DNA of 64,000 nucleotides from Plazaster borealis (lineage: Eukaryota; Echinodermata; Asteroidea; Forcipulatida; Labidiasteridae). Below the pieces are notes generated by a model that did not search any database, was not told where the DNA came from, and was given only the letters and a program-made list of their open reading frames with translations. Where the stretch lies: NCBI GenBank assembly GCA_021014325.1, contig CM037472.1, forward strand, positions 28,978,234 to 29,042,233, written 5' to 3'. The position numbers were made by a program, and so were the translations under genes. Position 1 is the first letter of the stretch. Each line of letters starts with the position of its first letter. This document shows positions 10,729 through 18,577 of the stretch, one piece after another.

Positions 10729-12203
10729 TTTATACCGCTCTTAATACTACGTTTCTAAGCGCTGTGGTGCTGATGTCCTTGCAGACTATTAAGTAAAAAC
10801 CAGAGCAGCAGCACCAAATTACCTACACCATGGCCTACAAATCCAGAAACACACAACTTTGAAGCTTGCGTCCTCTAAACGGACAATCAGGTTGCAACCA
10901 CTAATTTAGACATGGCCTACAAATCCAGAAACACACAACTTTGAAGCTTGCGGCCTCAAACCCTTTGTACAATTCATATTTTCAGACACTTTTTTCAGGA
11001 CATTATTTTATCATGAAGATTAATACATATCAATAACACTTTTCCATTGTCACAGTTGGCATGCCTCGGCAGCTATGCCTGGCAATAAGATTTTCATCCA
11101 TGGAGGATTTGATGGCGACAGTGCAATGACAGATTCCTTCATTTTTTGTCTAGGTAAGCATGTGTTTTTTTCTTACTCTAAATAATAAAAATAATAGACC
11201 ATATTTGTAAAGTGCATATCACTGCCAAATCCCTATGCTCTTATAGGAATAGAAAACAACAAGTTACAAATATAAGTATTAATACCAATTGTAGAACAGT
11301 AATTTTTACTGATAAACAGTGAATAGGTGACTTTTTAGGCGATTTTTGAACTGCTCAACCGTGACGTTTTTGCCTCATTAACAAAATCAGGTATGCCATT
11401 CCACAGTTTAGCTGCAGCTACTTGGATTGAGTGAGCTCCAAAAGATTTTGTAACAGGGGTGGAAGTGACGAAAAGGGCTTTGGGGTTTATGCTTTAGATA
11501 TAAGTTCTATTTATTATTATTATTATTATTTTGATTTGGAACGTAAATTTCTAGAAGGAATGTATTTGTGAACTAGGTCCTGGAGATAAACTGGGGCTGT
11601 GCCTTGTAAACAGTGAAAAGTTAGAAGGAGAATTTTAAACCACAAAAAAACCCTGAAATCTTGGAAACCGCTTAGGCCTAATGCCTGAAAAAAAAACCTG
11701 GCGACTAAATTGCATTTGCTTAACATTTACAAAAAATTATTCCCAAGTTGCAAAAATAATCTAGAAATTGTATCAAATACGCCAAAGGCAGGGAGGGTGA
11801 TTTCAGAGAAGTTTCTGCGCTAACCATTACAGATCCAAATAATTTTGATGGTGGATTCTCAAAGAGCAAGATTTGCTTTTAAAATTACAGAAAACAAAGT
11901 TGTTATTATTTTTCGAGCAGATCAACCTTTTGACAGCTCAAATTTTCATTCAAAAGAGTTTGTAATTTTTGTATCTCAGACACCCTTAGCTGGACACAGG
12001 TCTTCATTCCCCTCCCGATGACACCCACCGCTGGCCACACCCTCATCACCGTCAATCAGAAGTTAAGAGAGGATGGCGGTAAGGACAAAGAGAACGAGAC
12101 GATAGAAGATGACAGGAGACAAAGACTGATGATATTTGGCGGCGGGAACAACGAGGGAGTCTTCTCCAACAGGCTGAAGACGTTCAAACTTGAGCTTGCC
12201 TAG
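1032..12203 (+). CDS. Multi-exon kelch-repeat protein (six-blade propeller), 5' end unresolved
   Basis: Twelve exons with GT-AG boundaries and matching phases give about 553 residues from the first visible exon to the stop. Residues 1 to about 105 form an unrecognised region containing GDWPSDTH and CWQGVWRDDLYVRG. An acidic then basic Ser/Thr/Lys-rich linker follows, with KKRKTDED as a possible nuclear signal. The last 60% contains six kelch units with the motifs VIGGQG, YVFGGSK, FVFGGVYP, LIIGGWD, FIHGGFD and MIFGGGN, and typical following acidic and Trp/Phe positions. Kelch propellers are protein-interaction domains. The last blade, with a charged insertion before the GG motif, loosely recalls Rab9-effector-type kelch proteins, but the N-terminal part is not explained by that family, so no symbol is given. 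The start codon is not identified; it probably lies upstream of the window or in a small unseen exon. The 3' end lies about 6 kb upstream of menin in the same orientation. Confidence 0.85.
2046..2188 (+). CDS. Kelch-gene exon b
   Basis: The exon has acceptor CGAAATAG and donor CGAG|GTGAGA. It completes the split Arg codon and then encodes ALCWQGVWRDDLYVRG and SDEGQPGLLLVTPSPEQ. The phase fits both neighbours. No domain was recognised. Confidence 0.75.
2266..2636 (-). mobile_element. TTAA-flanked MITE, family B
   Basis: TTAA lies at both ends (2266-2269 and 2633-2636). The ends AAGGCATGAGACACGTTTGG and CAAATGTGTACGATGCCTTT are inverted repeats. The interior matches the copies at 13,274, 22,518 and 41,473 (GCTCCAGATTTTTGGCAATA region). 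It lies in the intron just before kelch exon c. Confidence 0.8.
2688..2863 (+). CDS. Kelch-gene exon c (acidic linker)
   Basis: The exon has acceptor CCCTGAAG and donor GAG|GTATCG. It encodes a low-complexity acidic segment (ITFDPMDDFETSQTESQ) turning basic at its end (KTKSRLRRLEAEV). The acceptor AG is inferred from phase, which fits exons b and d. A TTAA-type MITE ends 51 bp before it. Confidence 0.65.
2905..3165 (-). mobile_element. SINE type 4 interrupted by a foldback (2936-3089)
   Basis: The sequence on both sides of 2936-3089 (AACCCACGCAATCAG, then AACCCAATCCACATGCAAGG) is continuous in the uninterrupted copy at 56,880-57,050. The inserted type E foldback has arms beginning GGGCTCGATTTCACAAAGAG and its inverted partner CTCTTTGTGAAATCGAGCCC. 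Confidence 0.8.
3177..3369. repeat. Foldback repeat, type D
   Basis: The left arm CCCAATTTCATAAAGCTGCT pairs with the right arm AGCAGCTCATGAAGTTGGGC. The interior has GTACCATGTCACATGTACCA and GACTGGTGCCCTG. The same organisation occurs at 10,252-10,435, 27,254-27,425, 27,731-27,920 and 58,518-58,706. Confidence 0.75.
3432..3624 (+). CDS. Kelch-gene exon d (basic linker)
   Basis: The exon has acceptor TTTTCACAG and donor CAAG|GTAAAG. It encodes a Ser/Lys/Arg-rich stretch with SRKKRKTDEDQ (a candidate nuclear localisation signal) and RAKRLQLKKGSLSARK. It is probably disordered. The boundaries are supported by phase and by loss of coding character on both sides. Confidence 0.75.
4050..4320 (+). 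mobile_element. SINE type 2 copy
   Basis: GTGTTTCTGATCGGCAGAG, GACACTTGTGTCCTGAAGCA and GGCTGCAGATTGCGCCAAAG follow in the order of the fuller copies near 35,000 and 60,800. The tRNA-like head is degraded. It lies in the kelch-gene intron before exon e. Confidence 0.65.
4439..4561 (+). CDS. Kelch-gene exon e (kelch blade 1)
   Basis: It encodes ARWGHSMCSISDRQALVIGG and then DSVWLLDT, the first kelch unit. The acceptor is GTGCATAG and the donor is ACCG|GTAAGA. A foldback repeat begins about 10 bp after this splice donor. Confidence 0.85.
4571..4653. repeat. Short foldback next to a splice donor, type D-like
   Basis: CCAATTTCATAGCTCTACTT on the left faces GCGCCACGAAATTGGGCCC on the right. It resembles the hairpin at 10,550-10,673. 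It starts about 10 bp after the donor of kelch exon e, leaving little native intron between. Confidence 0.65.
4838..5003. repeat. Degenerate type D foldback
   Basis: GCTTACCACATAAAGGTCACC, ACTGGTTTCCTGCTAA and AAGCAGCTCTTTGAAAATGG keep the order of type D copies, with weaker terminal pairing. Confidence 0.5.
5035..5070. repeat. Terminal fragment of the GGTCCGCTGGCC element
   Basis: CATTTGGCCAGCGGACTACTG is the inverted form of the terminal block at 36,130-36,165 and 20,715-20,750. Only the terminus is present. Confidence 0.45.
5097..5508 (+). repeat. 51-bp tandem array (about 8 units)
   Basis: The unit GAATTTTCACAAGAATGG... through GCGATTTGTCA repeats every 51 bp with a few substitutions; the middle five units are nearly identical. 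The unit is a multiple of three, so frames stay open on both strands across it (17-residue repeat containing NFHKNGIDHYEKP on +). It lies in the intron before kelch exon f. Confidence 0.9.
5610..5800 (+). CDS. Kelch-gene exon f (end of blade 1 and blade 2)
   Basis: The acceptor follows a strong CT tract (TCTCTCTCTCGCTTTGAAATCAG) and the donor is GAA|GTAGGT. It encodes SKTWCVPG, then MGHTAVYDPTVQCVYVFGG and WFNDVHVLDIESWRW. The genomic frame stays open upstream through a 51-bp tandem array, but the CT tract and phase support splicing at 5609. Confidence 0.9.
6737..7107 (+). mobile_element. TTAA-flanked MITE, family A
   Basis: TTAA is at 6737-6740 and 7104-7107. The interior has GTTCTCACTTGGTGTATCC, the GGGCTCAATTGGTTATCG block and the palindrome AACTTCTTGCAAGAAGTT (core at 6918-6941). 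The left terminal repeat is diverged. Confidence 0.85.
7437..7460 (+). repeat. (TTA)n microsatellite
   Basis: About eight ATT/TTA units follow GCACTTTATAAAGCTCTC, the kind of ending seen on SINE tails elsewhere in the window (for example 9,280 and 56,590). Confidence 0.85.
7753..7891 (+). CDS. Kelch-gene exon g (blade 3)
   Basis: The exon has acceptor CACTTCGCAG and donor CCAG|GTATAA. It encodes GRAPTRAYHTSTIYRNEMFV, then a GG motif followed by a Pro/Asp-rich loop (NPDPEPDG) and DQLHVFNP. The GC content is noticeably higher than in the flanking intron. Confidence 0.92.
7970..8475. mobile_element. Long inverted-repeat element, type F, with an inner insertion
   Basis: GTCTCTAAACCTCACATTG and TTTCAGAGCAAAATTTGAAAC match the copies at 27,944 and 14,505. 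The right arm ends at GCTCTATTGGAAAATGAGAGC. The part at about 8,105-8,215 (CAATATCTTTGTTC and its inverted copy GAACAAAGATATTG) is foreign to the family and matches a segment next to SINE type 3. Confidence 0.65.
8544..8601 (+). CDS. Kelch-gene exon h (end of blade 3)
   Basis: This 58-bp exon has acceptor CTCCATCAG and donor CGGG|GTAAGT. It encodes SESWYEPLVTGKRPKPRS, the typical Trp-to-Pro-Arg strand and linker between kelch units. The phase joins both neighbours. Confidence 0.9.
8759..8900. repeat. Foldback element, GAGCC...TTTTGAAAAC type
   Basis: GAGCCTTTTTGAAAACATGG on the left pairs with CGTGTTTTCGAAAAAGAGCC on the right. Relatives are at about 15,988-16,117, 52,598-52,730 and 52,938-53,038. 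Confidence 0.75.
8943..9305 (+). mobile_element. SINE type 2 copy with AT tail
   Basis: GGCGTGTCATGGCCAAGCAG (tRNA-like head), GGTGTTGGTTCGAATCC (B-box-like), GACACTTGTGTCCTTGAGC and the end AGTGCTATATAAGAAGCCAC are in the same order as at 59,334 and 60,797. Confidence 0.75.
9404..9495 (+). CDS. Kelch-gene exon i (blade 4)
   Basis: The exon has acceptor TCTTACAG and donor CTCA|GTGAGT. It encodes HSATLLGDKLLIIGGWD and then CFNDVHCLDL. The first Gly codon is split with exon h. Confidence 0.92.
9600..9836 (+). mobile_element. 5'-truncated family A MITE
   Basis: It starts around CTTGTTGTACAAATTTG, includes the CTTCTTGCAAGAAG palindrome and ends ATGTACGATACCTTTAA with TTAA at 9833-9836. The left terminal repeat is missing. 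It is in the intron between kelch exons i and j. Confidence 0.8.
9991..10045 (+). CDS. Kelch-gene exon j (end of blade 4)
   Basis: This 55-bp exon has acceptor TATTCGCCAG and donor CGGAG|GTAGGT. It encodes LFDFENILVMGSPPSPR. A Phe takes the place of the Trp usual in this strand. The SPPSPRS linker leads into blade 5. Confidence 0.85.
10252..10435. repeat. Foldback repeat, type D
   Basis: ATTTCATAGAGCTGCTTAAA and AAGCAGCTCTATGAAATTGG form the arms. The interior has AAACCAGTCACAAACGGTAC. Confidence 0.8.
10550..10673. repeat. Strong hairpin foldback, type D variant
   Basis: Two arms of about 45 bp match almost perfectly in inverse: GGGCGCAATTTCATGGCTCT...GCGCTTACG and CGTAAGCGC...AGAGCCATGAAATTGGGCCC, separated by a spacer of about 27 bp. 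Confidence 0.85.
10673..10960 (+). repeat. (TAA)n tract and local duplication
   Basis: A TAA microsatellite is at about 10,685-10,728. GGCCTACAAATCCAGAAACA and the following bases to GAAGCTTGCG occur twice, 84 bp apart (about 10,831 and 10,915). CAGGTTGCAACC(G/A)CTAATTT also occurs before each repeat block. Confidence 0.75.
11056..11153 (+). CDS. Kelch-gene exon k (blade 5)
   Basis: The exon has acceptor ATTGTCACAG and donor CTAG|GTAAGC. It encodes WHASAAMPGNKIFIHGGFDG and then MTDSFIFCL. Confidence 0.92.
11980..12203 (+). CDS. Kelch-gene last exon l (blade 6 and stop)
   Basis: The acceptor is GTATCTCAG. It encodes DTLSWTQVFIPLP, then AGHTLITVNQ, a charged insertion (about 20 residues rich in Glu, Asp and Lys), RLMIFGGGNNEGVFSN and LKTFKLELA followed by TAG. 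The charged insertion before the GG motif is longer than in a standard kelch unit. Confidence 0.92.
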
Positions 12204-12283
12204 TAATGATTTCGTTGCCTGTTCAACAGTCCAATCAAATCTTTGTATTCTTGATAGATCAGGGTTTTTCTACCAAGTACATT

Positions 12284-12400
12284 AGTTTATGGGTTCGAAT
12301 CCCACACGTGTAGCCTATGGATTTTTTCCACACGACTCGGAAAACTCTGAGTATAGTGTTTATCACATCTGTGTAGGGTAAAAAACATAAATCATCAATA
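12284..12400 (+). mobile_element. 5'-truncated SINE type 1
   Basis: GGGTTCGAATCCCACACGTG (B-box-like), TTTTTTCCACACGACTCGG and GAGTATAGTGTTTATCACAT match the 3' half of the copy at 16,601-16,790. It falls in the 3' flank of the kelch gene. Confidence 0.7.
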
Positions 12401-13273
12401 CATTACTGTTTGTCTATCCTGTTCGCTAGTGTCACGTAATTCCACTGTAAGCCACGCCCACTTCACACAAACTGGCTCCACTGATTACCAGAAGCCCAGA
12501 GGAGTTGCATTGAGCTAGTTTTTCTTTGATGATTTATGCAAGAAAAGTTTCATAATTGGACTTGGCTTTTACATTCGCTCTTCAAAGACTCAAGGTCTTC
12601 TCAGAATTCAACGTTTCTGTCATAAGAAACGCCTTTGAATGATGAAATGGGAGATTTTTTCAAATTACACACAAACTTATGCCAGCTTTGGAGCCGGAAG
12701 TAGTGATAACTTTGGACGTGCAGCAGATATGCACGCTTGTGACCCAACAGGATTTCTGCAGCAGCTTTTAGCTATCAAATCATGTACTATCAATTTGAGG
12801 GGAATTTCTTTTTGGGAAGAACAATTCTGAAATTTTGAAAATATTTCTCCTTGTTTAGTTAGAAAAAAATGGGTTACACACTATTTAACCACACTTGGGC
12901 TGAATGGGCTCATAATATATAAGAATTGAGGTATGTACTTTTATCCCAATCTTGACCTCTTAATAAATTTATCAGTGCTCCCATTTAGGAAACTTTGGGT
13001 AAGTTACAATCCAGAAATCCCAATCGGGATATATCTTAACCCTGATTGGAACCCCTTATCTCCCAATGAGGATACTAGTGGTCCCCAATTGGGAAGCCCT
13101 TTTGTTGTATTGATCTTTCAACTTAACCCATTTAAGAATATAGCTTTAACCTGATTGGGGATTTGTGCTTCGATTGTTCCCAATTGGGAAGACCATCTTG
13201 AACAAGGTGATGATGACTGAAAGAGTGTCGTCAAAAACTCCTCTAAGAATATTTACCATTGATTCATTCCCCT

Positions 13274-13672
13274 TTAAAGGGATCGTATACGTTTGGTAAT
13301 TGGAACCCACTGTTTGTTTCAATCCTATATAATTGTAGATATATACACCATAAAACTAACCTGTGAAAATTTCATTTCAAAAGTTGGTAGTGTTTTTGAG
13401 ATATTGCCGAAAATCTGGAGCGGTTATGTCCATGCAGGAAGAATAATCTGCAATTGGAATACACAATCTGAGAAACGTTACTGTCAGTAACACTTTCTCA
13501 GATTCAAATTTGTTGGGATAAAAAGTGAGATTTTTTCCATAACCGCTGTACTTTTAAGTGAACAGTTTCTCAAAATTCATTATACTATCCAAAGCTGCTG
13601 TACTTCTTACCAAGTAAGTTTTTATTGCCATTAATTTTCAGAGTGATTACCAAACGTATACAGACCCTTTAA
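13274..13672 (+). mobile_element. TTAA-flanked MITE, family B
   Basis: TTAA is at 13,274-13,277 and 13,669-13,672. The ends AAGGGATCGTATACGTTTGG and CAAACGTATACAGACCCTTT are inverted repeats. The centre has a GAGAAACGTTACTG/CAGTAACACTTTCTC hairpin. Confidence 0.9.
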
Positions 13673-14044
13673 AGGCATGGTACACGTTTGGTAATTGTCA
13701 AAGACCAGTGTTCTCATTTGGTGTATCCCAACATATGCATAAAACAACAAGTCTGTGAAAATTTGGGCTCAATTGGTCATCGAAGTTGCAAGAAAATGAT
13801 GAAAGAAAAAACACCCTTGTTGTACAAATTTGTGTGCTTTCAGATAGGAATAAAAGGCTTCTAGCTAGAAGTCTTTTATTATTTTAGTGAGAAATTACCT
13901 CTTTCTCAAAAACTATGTTACTTCAGAGGGAGTCGTTTCTCACAATGTTTTATACTATCAACAGCTCTCTGTTGCTCGTTACCAAGTCAGTTTTTATGCT
14001 AATATATATTTTGAGTAAATACCAAACGTGTACGATACCTTTAA
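13669..14044 (+). mobile_element. TTAA-flanked MITE, family A
   Basis: It shares the TTAA at 13,669-13,672 with the family B copy to its left and ends in TTAA at 14,041-14,044. The core is the near-perfect palindrome AAGGCTTCTAGCTAGAAGTC (13,849-13,880), different in sequence from the core of other copies. Confidence 0.9.
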
Positions 14045-14504
14045 AACACTGAAGAATTAGAGTCATTGCCATTTGCCAACTATTGTACAATGTCCTGATT
14101 CATTTATTAACTCTGTTTACCATTGTTTTTCAGACCTAACCACAAATAATAAAATTCATTGATGATTTTGTTCCTTGTATAGTTAGAAATGAAAGATTCA
14201 ATCAATTTGTTTTTTAATTTAATCAAAGATGTTTTATCAAATTTTCATTTACTTGAACGAAATGTTGTTGCTGAGGTTGTAGTAAATATTTAACTCTTAT
14301 TGATAAATGACCAACAATAAGTTTAACTGTTTATTTCCACATGAATTGTTTGTATAAATAATTCGTTTTTTATTTGACAAGATGACCTTGGTAAGTAAAG
14401 TGAGATTCAGGATGTATATAATAGTTTTCTTTTCCTTTCACTTCAGGTTCATAACAGGTTTTTATTTCAAGATTTGTTTTGATCGTGTGTACGTTCTGTT
14501 ACCT

Positions 14505-15075
14505 CTATTAAAGAGGGGCTCAAAGGTCAAATTCAGGGGTTTTTTATCCAGTCATTTTCCAATAGATAGAGTCCTTATAAAAATGGAAAAACAAATTACA
14601 AGTATCTCACCTCAGGTTTAAACGGTGTAAAATACTACTGTGTTTGATACCATTCAAGTGCACTTTTTGTCAAAATCCAAAAAAGTTCAATGACGTCACT
14701 TTTCATATATATGGTCTGTACATTTTTGTAAAGATCATTTTTAGTTCATTCCTGATAGTTGATATTTAATCAAAACGACAGTGAATTTGACCTTTTGACT
14801 GTCGCAAAAATTCCACTTTGGAATATACAGACCCGCTTGTTTTTGGTGTCTGATGACGTCATGTTTCAAATTTCGCTTTGAAAGACTATCAAATAAAATT
14901 TTTAACATGAGGTTAGAGACTTGTAAATTTGTCCCCACTTTCATGAGGACTCTATCTATTGCAAAATGAGTACATCAAAAAATTGAAATGGTCATTTCCC
15001 TTCCCCTTTAAGCAAAATTAGTCTATTGGAAATAATTGAATCACAAAACTTAATTTGACCTTGGAGCACCCCTTT
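14505..15075. mobile_element. Long inverted-repeat element, type F
   Basis: GGGGCTCAAAGGTCAAATTC on the left faces TTGACCTTGGAGCACCCC on the right. Both arms also contain a CAATAGATAGAGTCC-type block. About 570 bp; a related copy is at 27,944-28,446. Confidence 0.8.
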
Positions 15076-15987
15076 TAGACTTGTACCAAATTTCAGGTAA
15101 CTGTTTTGCAGCAAACATTGCTTAACAAATCGATCTACTAAGCAGAACCTTGCTGGGGACCAGTCAAAAACAATCTACATCTTTGGGGAAAAAAAGTAGT
15201 ATCAGATTTTGATTTAATCAAAGATGTCGGTACAAAATCTTGTTGCCGAGGTTGTAGTAAATATTTAACTTTTTTGATGAATGATCAACAATAAGGTTAA
15301 TTTCCACTCTTTCAGTGCATGGCATTTTGACTGGTAACCTGTTCCTGCTTAGCAAGATTCTTTATGCTTAAGGCCTTTTTGTGTGCATAGCGTTTCCATG
15401 AAGTTTGGCCAAGAACAATGTAGTATCTTAACTTTTCTAAGGTGACATAAAATAGGGCGTTGCAATTAATGTTTTCTTAGCAATATTTTGTACTTTTTTC
15501 TAAACAGTATGGACAAATACAAAACAAAGTTTAATTGCAAAGCAGATCTCAAAAATGTGTCAGTTATTATTGGGTGTGTTTTTTTCAGGATTTCCTCAAA
15601 CCAACTCGAGTGCTTAAATGTTGTTGAAAGAAGTAAAACAGTCACTAAAGGGAGAAACAATTAATCCACCTTGTTTACAACCCTGTATTTTTTTTTAAAA
15701 CCTCCTGAGTTGTCATATCTGAGAGGTTCTGGGTCTAGAATAAGGGGAAACCCAGGCCTGCAAGCTTTTTTCCAGGAATGTCCACATTCATCAAATCTCA
15801 TCGCCCGTATTAAGGTGTACTAAAGACATCCATGAGTGGTTTTAAATAAATTCAAAAGAAGGGAAATATGTCAATCAGGTATGAAACTCTTCAGCTGGGC
15901 ACCTGATTTCATCTTTCGTTTTTCAAGTGTAAAGGAAAACTAAAACAAGACATACAAAGAATGTTTTAACCACAAGACTGATTCATG

Positions 15988-16117
15988 GGCCCTTTTCAAA
16001 ACCACGACTTGTTCTTGGGCTTGAGCTTAGGTTGCAGTAGTTATTTAGAAAACGTGTGCTTTCCTTATGGGGCTTCAACCAGGCTGACTGAGCCGAGCCT
16101 GATTTGAAAAGGGCCTT
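15988..16117. repeat. Foldback element, GGGCCCTTTTCAAAACC type
   Basis: GGGCCCTTTTCAAAACCACG faces TGATTTGAAAAGGGCCTT. It belongs to the same loose group as 8759-8900. Confidence 0.7.
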
Positions 16118-16254
16118 AAAAATAAAACAAGTTGTTATAATTGATGCAATAAAATGTCCAGCTGCAATTAATACTTGTTACAAGACGGGGAAAAAGAGAT
16201 TACAGGTTCTTGTAAAAGGCTAAATGGATGGACAGACAACTTTACTTTGAAATT

Positions 16255-17450
16255 ACCACTTTCTTAATAGTCGCTATCTAATCTTCGAATGGAAGGAAGA
16301 TAAGGATGAGAGAAAAGTAGACGGGGGGATAATGAGGAGGAGATGGCATGAAGATTTGGGGTAGGATTAGTTATTTTGTAAGAAAGATAATGGAGAAATT
16401 GACATGGATCAGGATTAAGATCAGCAGATCCGATGAGGCGGATCAAGATTAACACTTGGCATTTGTAATCAGTGAAATTAAGCAGTGTATAAAGAAAATG
16501 AAGATTATGTGATTATCAAAGGGATCAAGACAAACATACCAAAGATAAATGAATGAATGTGAAGGTATTAAGTAGAGGTGATTGGAATGAAGATCATTCG
16601 TACTGCCTCTAGCCACCGGGCTAGCTCGGTGGTCTAGTGGTAAGACATCTGCTCTAGCAATGCAAAGGTCGTGGGTTCGAATCCCACCAGAGTGATTTGC
16701 CTGTGGAGTTTTTTTCACAGAACTCGGGAAAGTACTGAGTATACAGTGCTTTAATACACATTAGTGTAAGGGTAAAAACAAATTATAAGATCATGATAGT
16801 TATAGTTTCTTAGGATGTGGGATTGAAGCACGAGATACAGCTGATGAAAATGGATTTGAGGATTACTAAGTTGGGATAATGATAACAAGATGGTATTCTT
16901 TGAGATTTGATGAGGTTGATTAAGAGGATAGCTTCTGGAATTTAATCTTTGAGAGGGCAAGGCCAGTTTCATTTTTACAAAGGGTCTTTACATTGGAAAA
17001 TCTTAAAGTCTATGTGAAACTTTTGAAGGGGCACCAAGGCAACAGCAACAGAGGCCGTGGCCTCCGTGTAACTCCAAGCCTAGGATACAAGATGGGACGA
17101 TTTGGGTACAAATACAAGATTTTTCGATGATATTAATTAGAAGAGGCGGATGGATGAGGAATTTGCCAAGGATGACTAGTCTCTCCGGAAGACCCTTGAA
17201 GAATTTGATTTAGCAGTGACTCTGTTGATTGAGTCTTCTCACAAGAAGTTGGAATGAAGTACAGGAGGCAAATTGAGGATGCAAGACCAAGGGCGACTTA
17301 ATGAAAAAAAAGGGAATTCAACAATGACAAGGCAAAAGAGTGGGATAAGAAGGAAAATACACACAACTTTTCGGCCTAGGCCTGTTAAGGAAGAGGTATT
17401 GAATGGTGATTTATGCTTGGGGGTGGGGCCTGGTCACAGTTGTTTTCGGA
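16255..17450 (+). other. Purine-rich + strand stretch
   Basis: For about 1.2 kb the + strand is visibly rich in A and G (for example GAATGGAAGGAAGATAAGGA and GGATAATGAGGAGGAGATGG). A SINE interrupts it. No coding exon was recognised. Confidence 0.5.
16601..16790 (+). mobile_element. tRNA-derived SINE type 1
   Basis: The head CTCGGTGGTCTAGTGGTAAG (A-box-like) and GTGGGTTCGAATCCCACC (B-box-like) are followed by a body with TTTTTTTCACAGAACTCGGG and GAGTATACAGTGCTTTAATA. Other copies are at 23,027, 39,643 and 41,440. Confidence 0.85.
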
Positions 17451-17799
17451 TGAAACCTCGCTCAATGATGACACATACAGGCTAGGGACTTCAAACATTA
17501 ACAGCCCTCGGTTAAACATTGTCTATTCTTATTCTCATGGTGATTCATAGTAAAATTCTTGTCAACATCCACTTAATCTTGAGGAGGAGCCTTGCCCCGT
17601 CTCACTGAACCGCAGCAAGCCATATTCTAATTTCATTCATTGCCTTTATATTGTGATATTAAAAAAGACACCATGTTTGGTGAACACTTGATTGGCTCTA
17701 ATCTTTAGCTTCACTTAAAACCCTAATTAAACAAATGATCCATTTGAACACAACTTCAATTCGAGGTGATTCATATATAGTGAAGATGATGCAGTCGTG

Positions 17800-18153
17800 A
17801 TGATGCATCATACAACACGCGCATGCTCTTTCCAATGTGTTTTCCTCCTCTATCTGGTGATGATTTAGTCTGCGTCACATGTACAAAATAACCATTGTCA
17901 ATGCCTTTCGGGGAGATCGGGTACCACACTATACGATGATGACATTGCCAATGGCATCGTCAGGCAGTGATGACAGGTACAGCGTGGTGAACGTATAGTG
18001 TTTTGCGTGTATGTACCCGCCACATGTACATGTATAAGTGCATGTACATTCACATCGACATCATGTAAACTGAATCAGCAATATAACTGTACATGTACAT
18101 CTGTATACCCCAAAGTGCGCGAAATAACCCACGTTGTGTTTACGGTGGACACG
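17800..18153 (+). promoter_or_regulatory. MEN1: Candidate menin promoter and 5' leader
   Basis: This stretch directly precedes the menin start codon and is less AT-rich than the flanks. It contains ACACGCGCATGCTC (about 17,815-17,828), resembling the NRF1-type motif, and CCAATG at about 17,832. No TATA box stands out. The transcription start cannot be placed from sequence alone. An in-frame upstream ATG at 17,998 would add 52 residues not seen in menins. Confidence 0.45.
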
Positions 18154-18577
18154 ATGGCGGGCATTCGCGATCCCGCAAAACAATGTTTTCCATTACAGGA
18201 GATCAAATCAGTGGTGTCACTTTTCCGAGGCGAGCTGGCCGAGACCTCGGAACCCAACCTGGCCATGTTGTCCATAGTGGCCGGCATGATCGAGAACGTT
18301 CTGACCAGCAACCGTGCATCGTCCGAGGCCGTTGGTGCTGTCAACAATACGGTGGGCATCGAACCTATTTTCCCCGTGGTCGAGTTGCCCAACGTGGAGG
18401 CGCTGTACTGCAAGTTTGAGACGCAAATCAAGGGATCGGTGGACCTGAGTGACTACAAACCTGGATATGCCACACGGGCTTTGATCAAGAAAGTTTCTGA
18501 CATTGTTTGGAGCTCACTGACGAGATCTTACTACAAGGAGAAGGCGCATCTTCAGTCGCTTTTCAGTTTGCTCACAG
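18154..18577 (+). CDS. MEN1: Menin exon 1 (coding part)
   Basis: Residues 1-141, from the start codon to donor ACAG|GTGAGT. It carries the N-terminal helices, including [14 protein letters not shown], and the block [19 protein letters not shown]. It ends inside SLFSLLTG, the position where the human protein reads SLFSFITG. Confidence 0.97.

Larger units (their letters stand above)
12204..18153. other. Intergenic region between the kelch gene and menin
   Basis: There is no convincing coding exon in these 5.9 kb. The region holds a truncated SINE (12,284-12,400), adjacent MITEs of families B and A (13,274-14,044), a type F inverted repeat (14,505-15,075), a degraded type D repeat (about 15,092-15,410), a foldback (15,988-16,117), a SINE (16,601-16,790) and a purine-rich stretch (about 16,255-17,450). 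The kelch-gene polyadenylation site is not clear; AATAAA occurs at 12,962. Confidence 0.7.

Noticed and set aside
16615..16695. A second tRNA-like candidate (GGTCTAGTGGTAAGAC with GGTTCGAATCC)
   Set aside because: The same head plus the same long body recurs at 23,027, 39,643 and 41,440, which marks a SINE family.
17998..18153. Upstream in-frame ATG extending menin by 52 residues
   Set aside because: The extension is Cys/Thr-rich with no menin similarity. The ATG at 18,154 aligns with the family N-terminus and has a better context.
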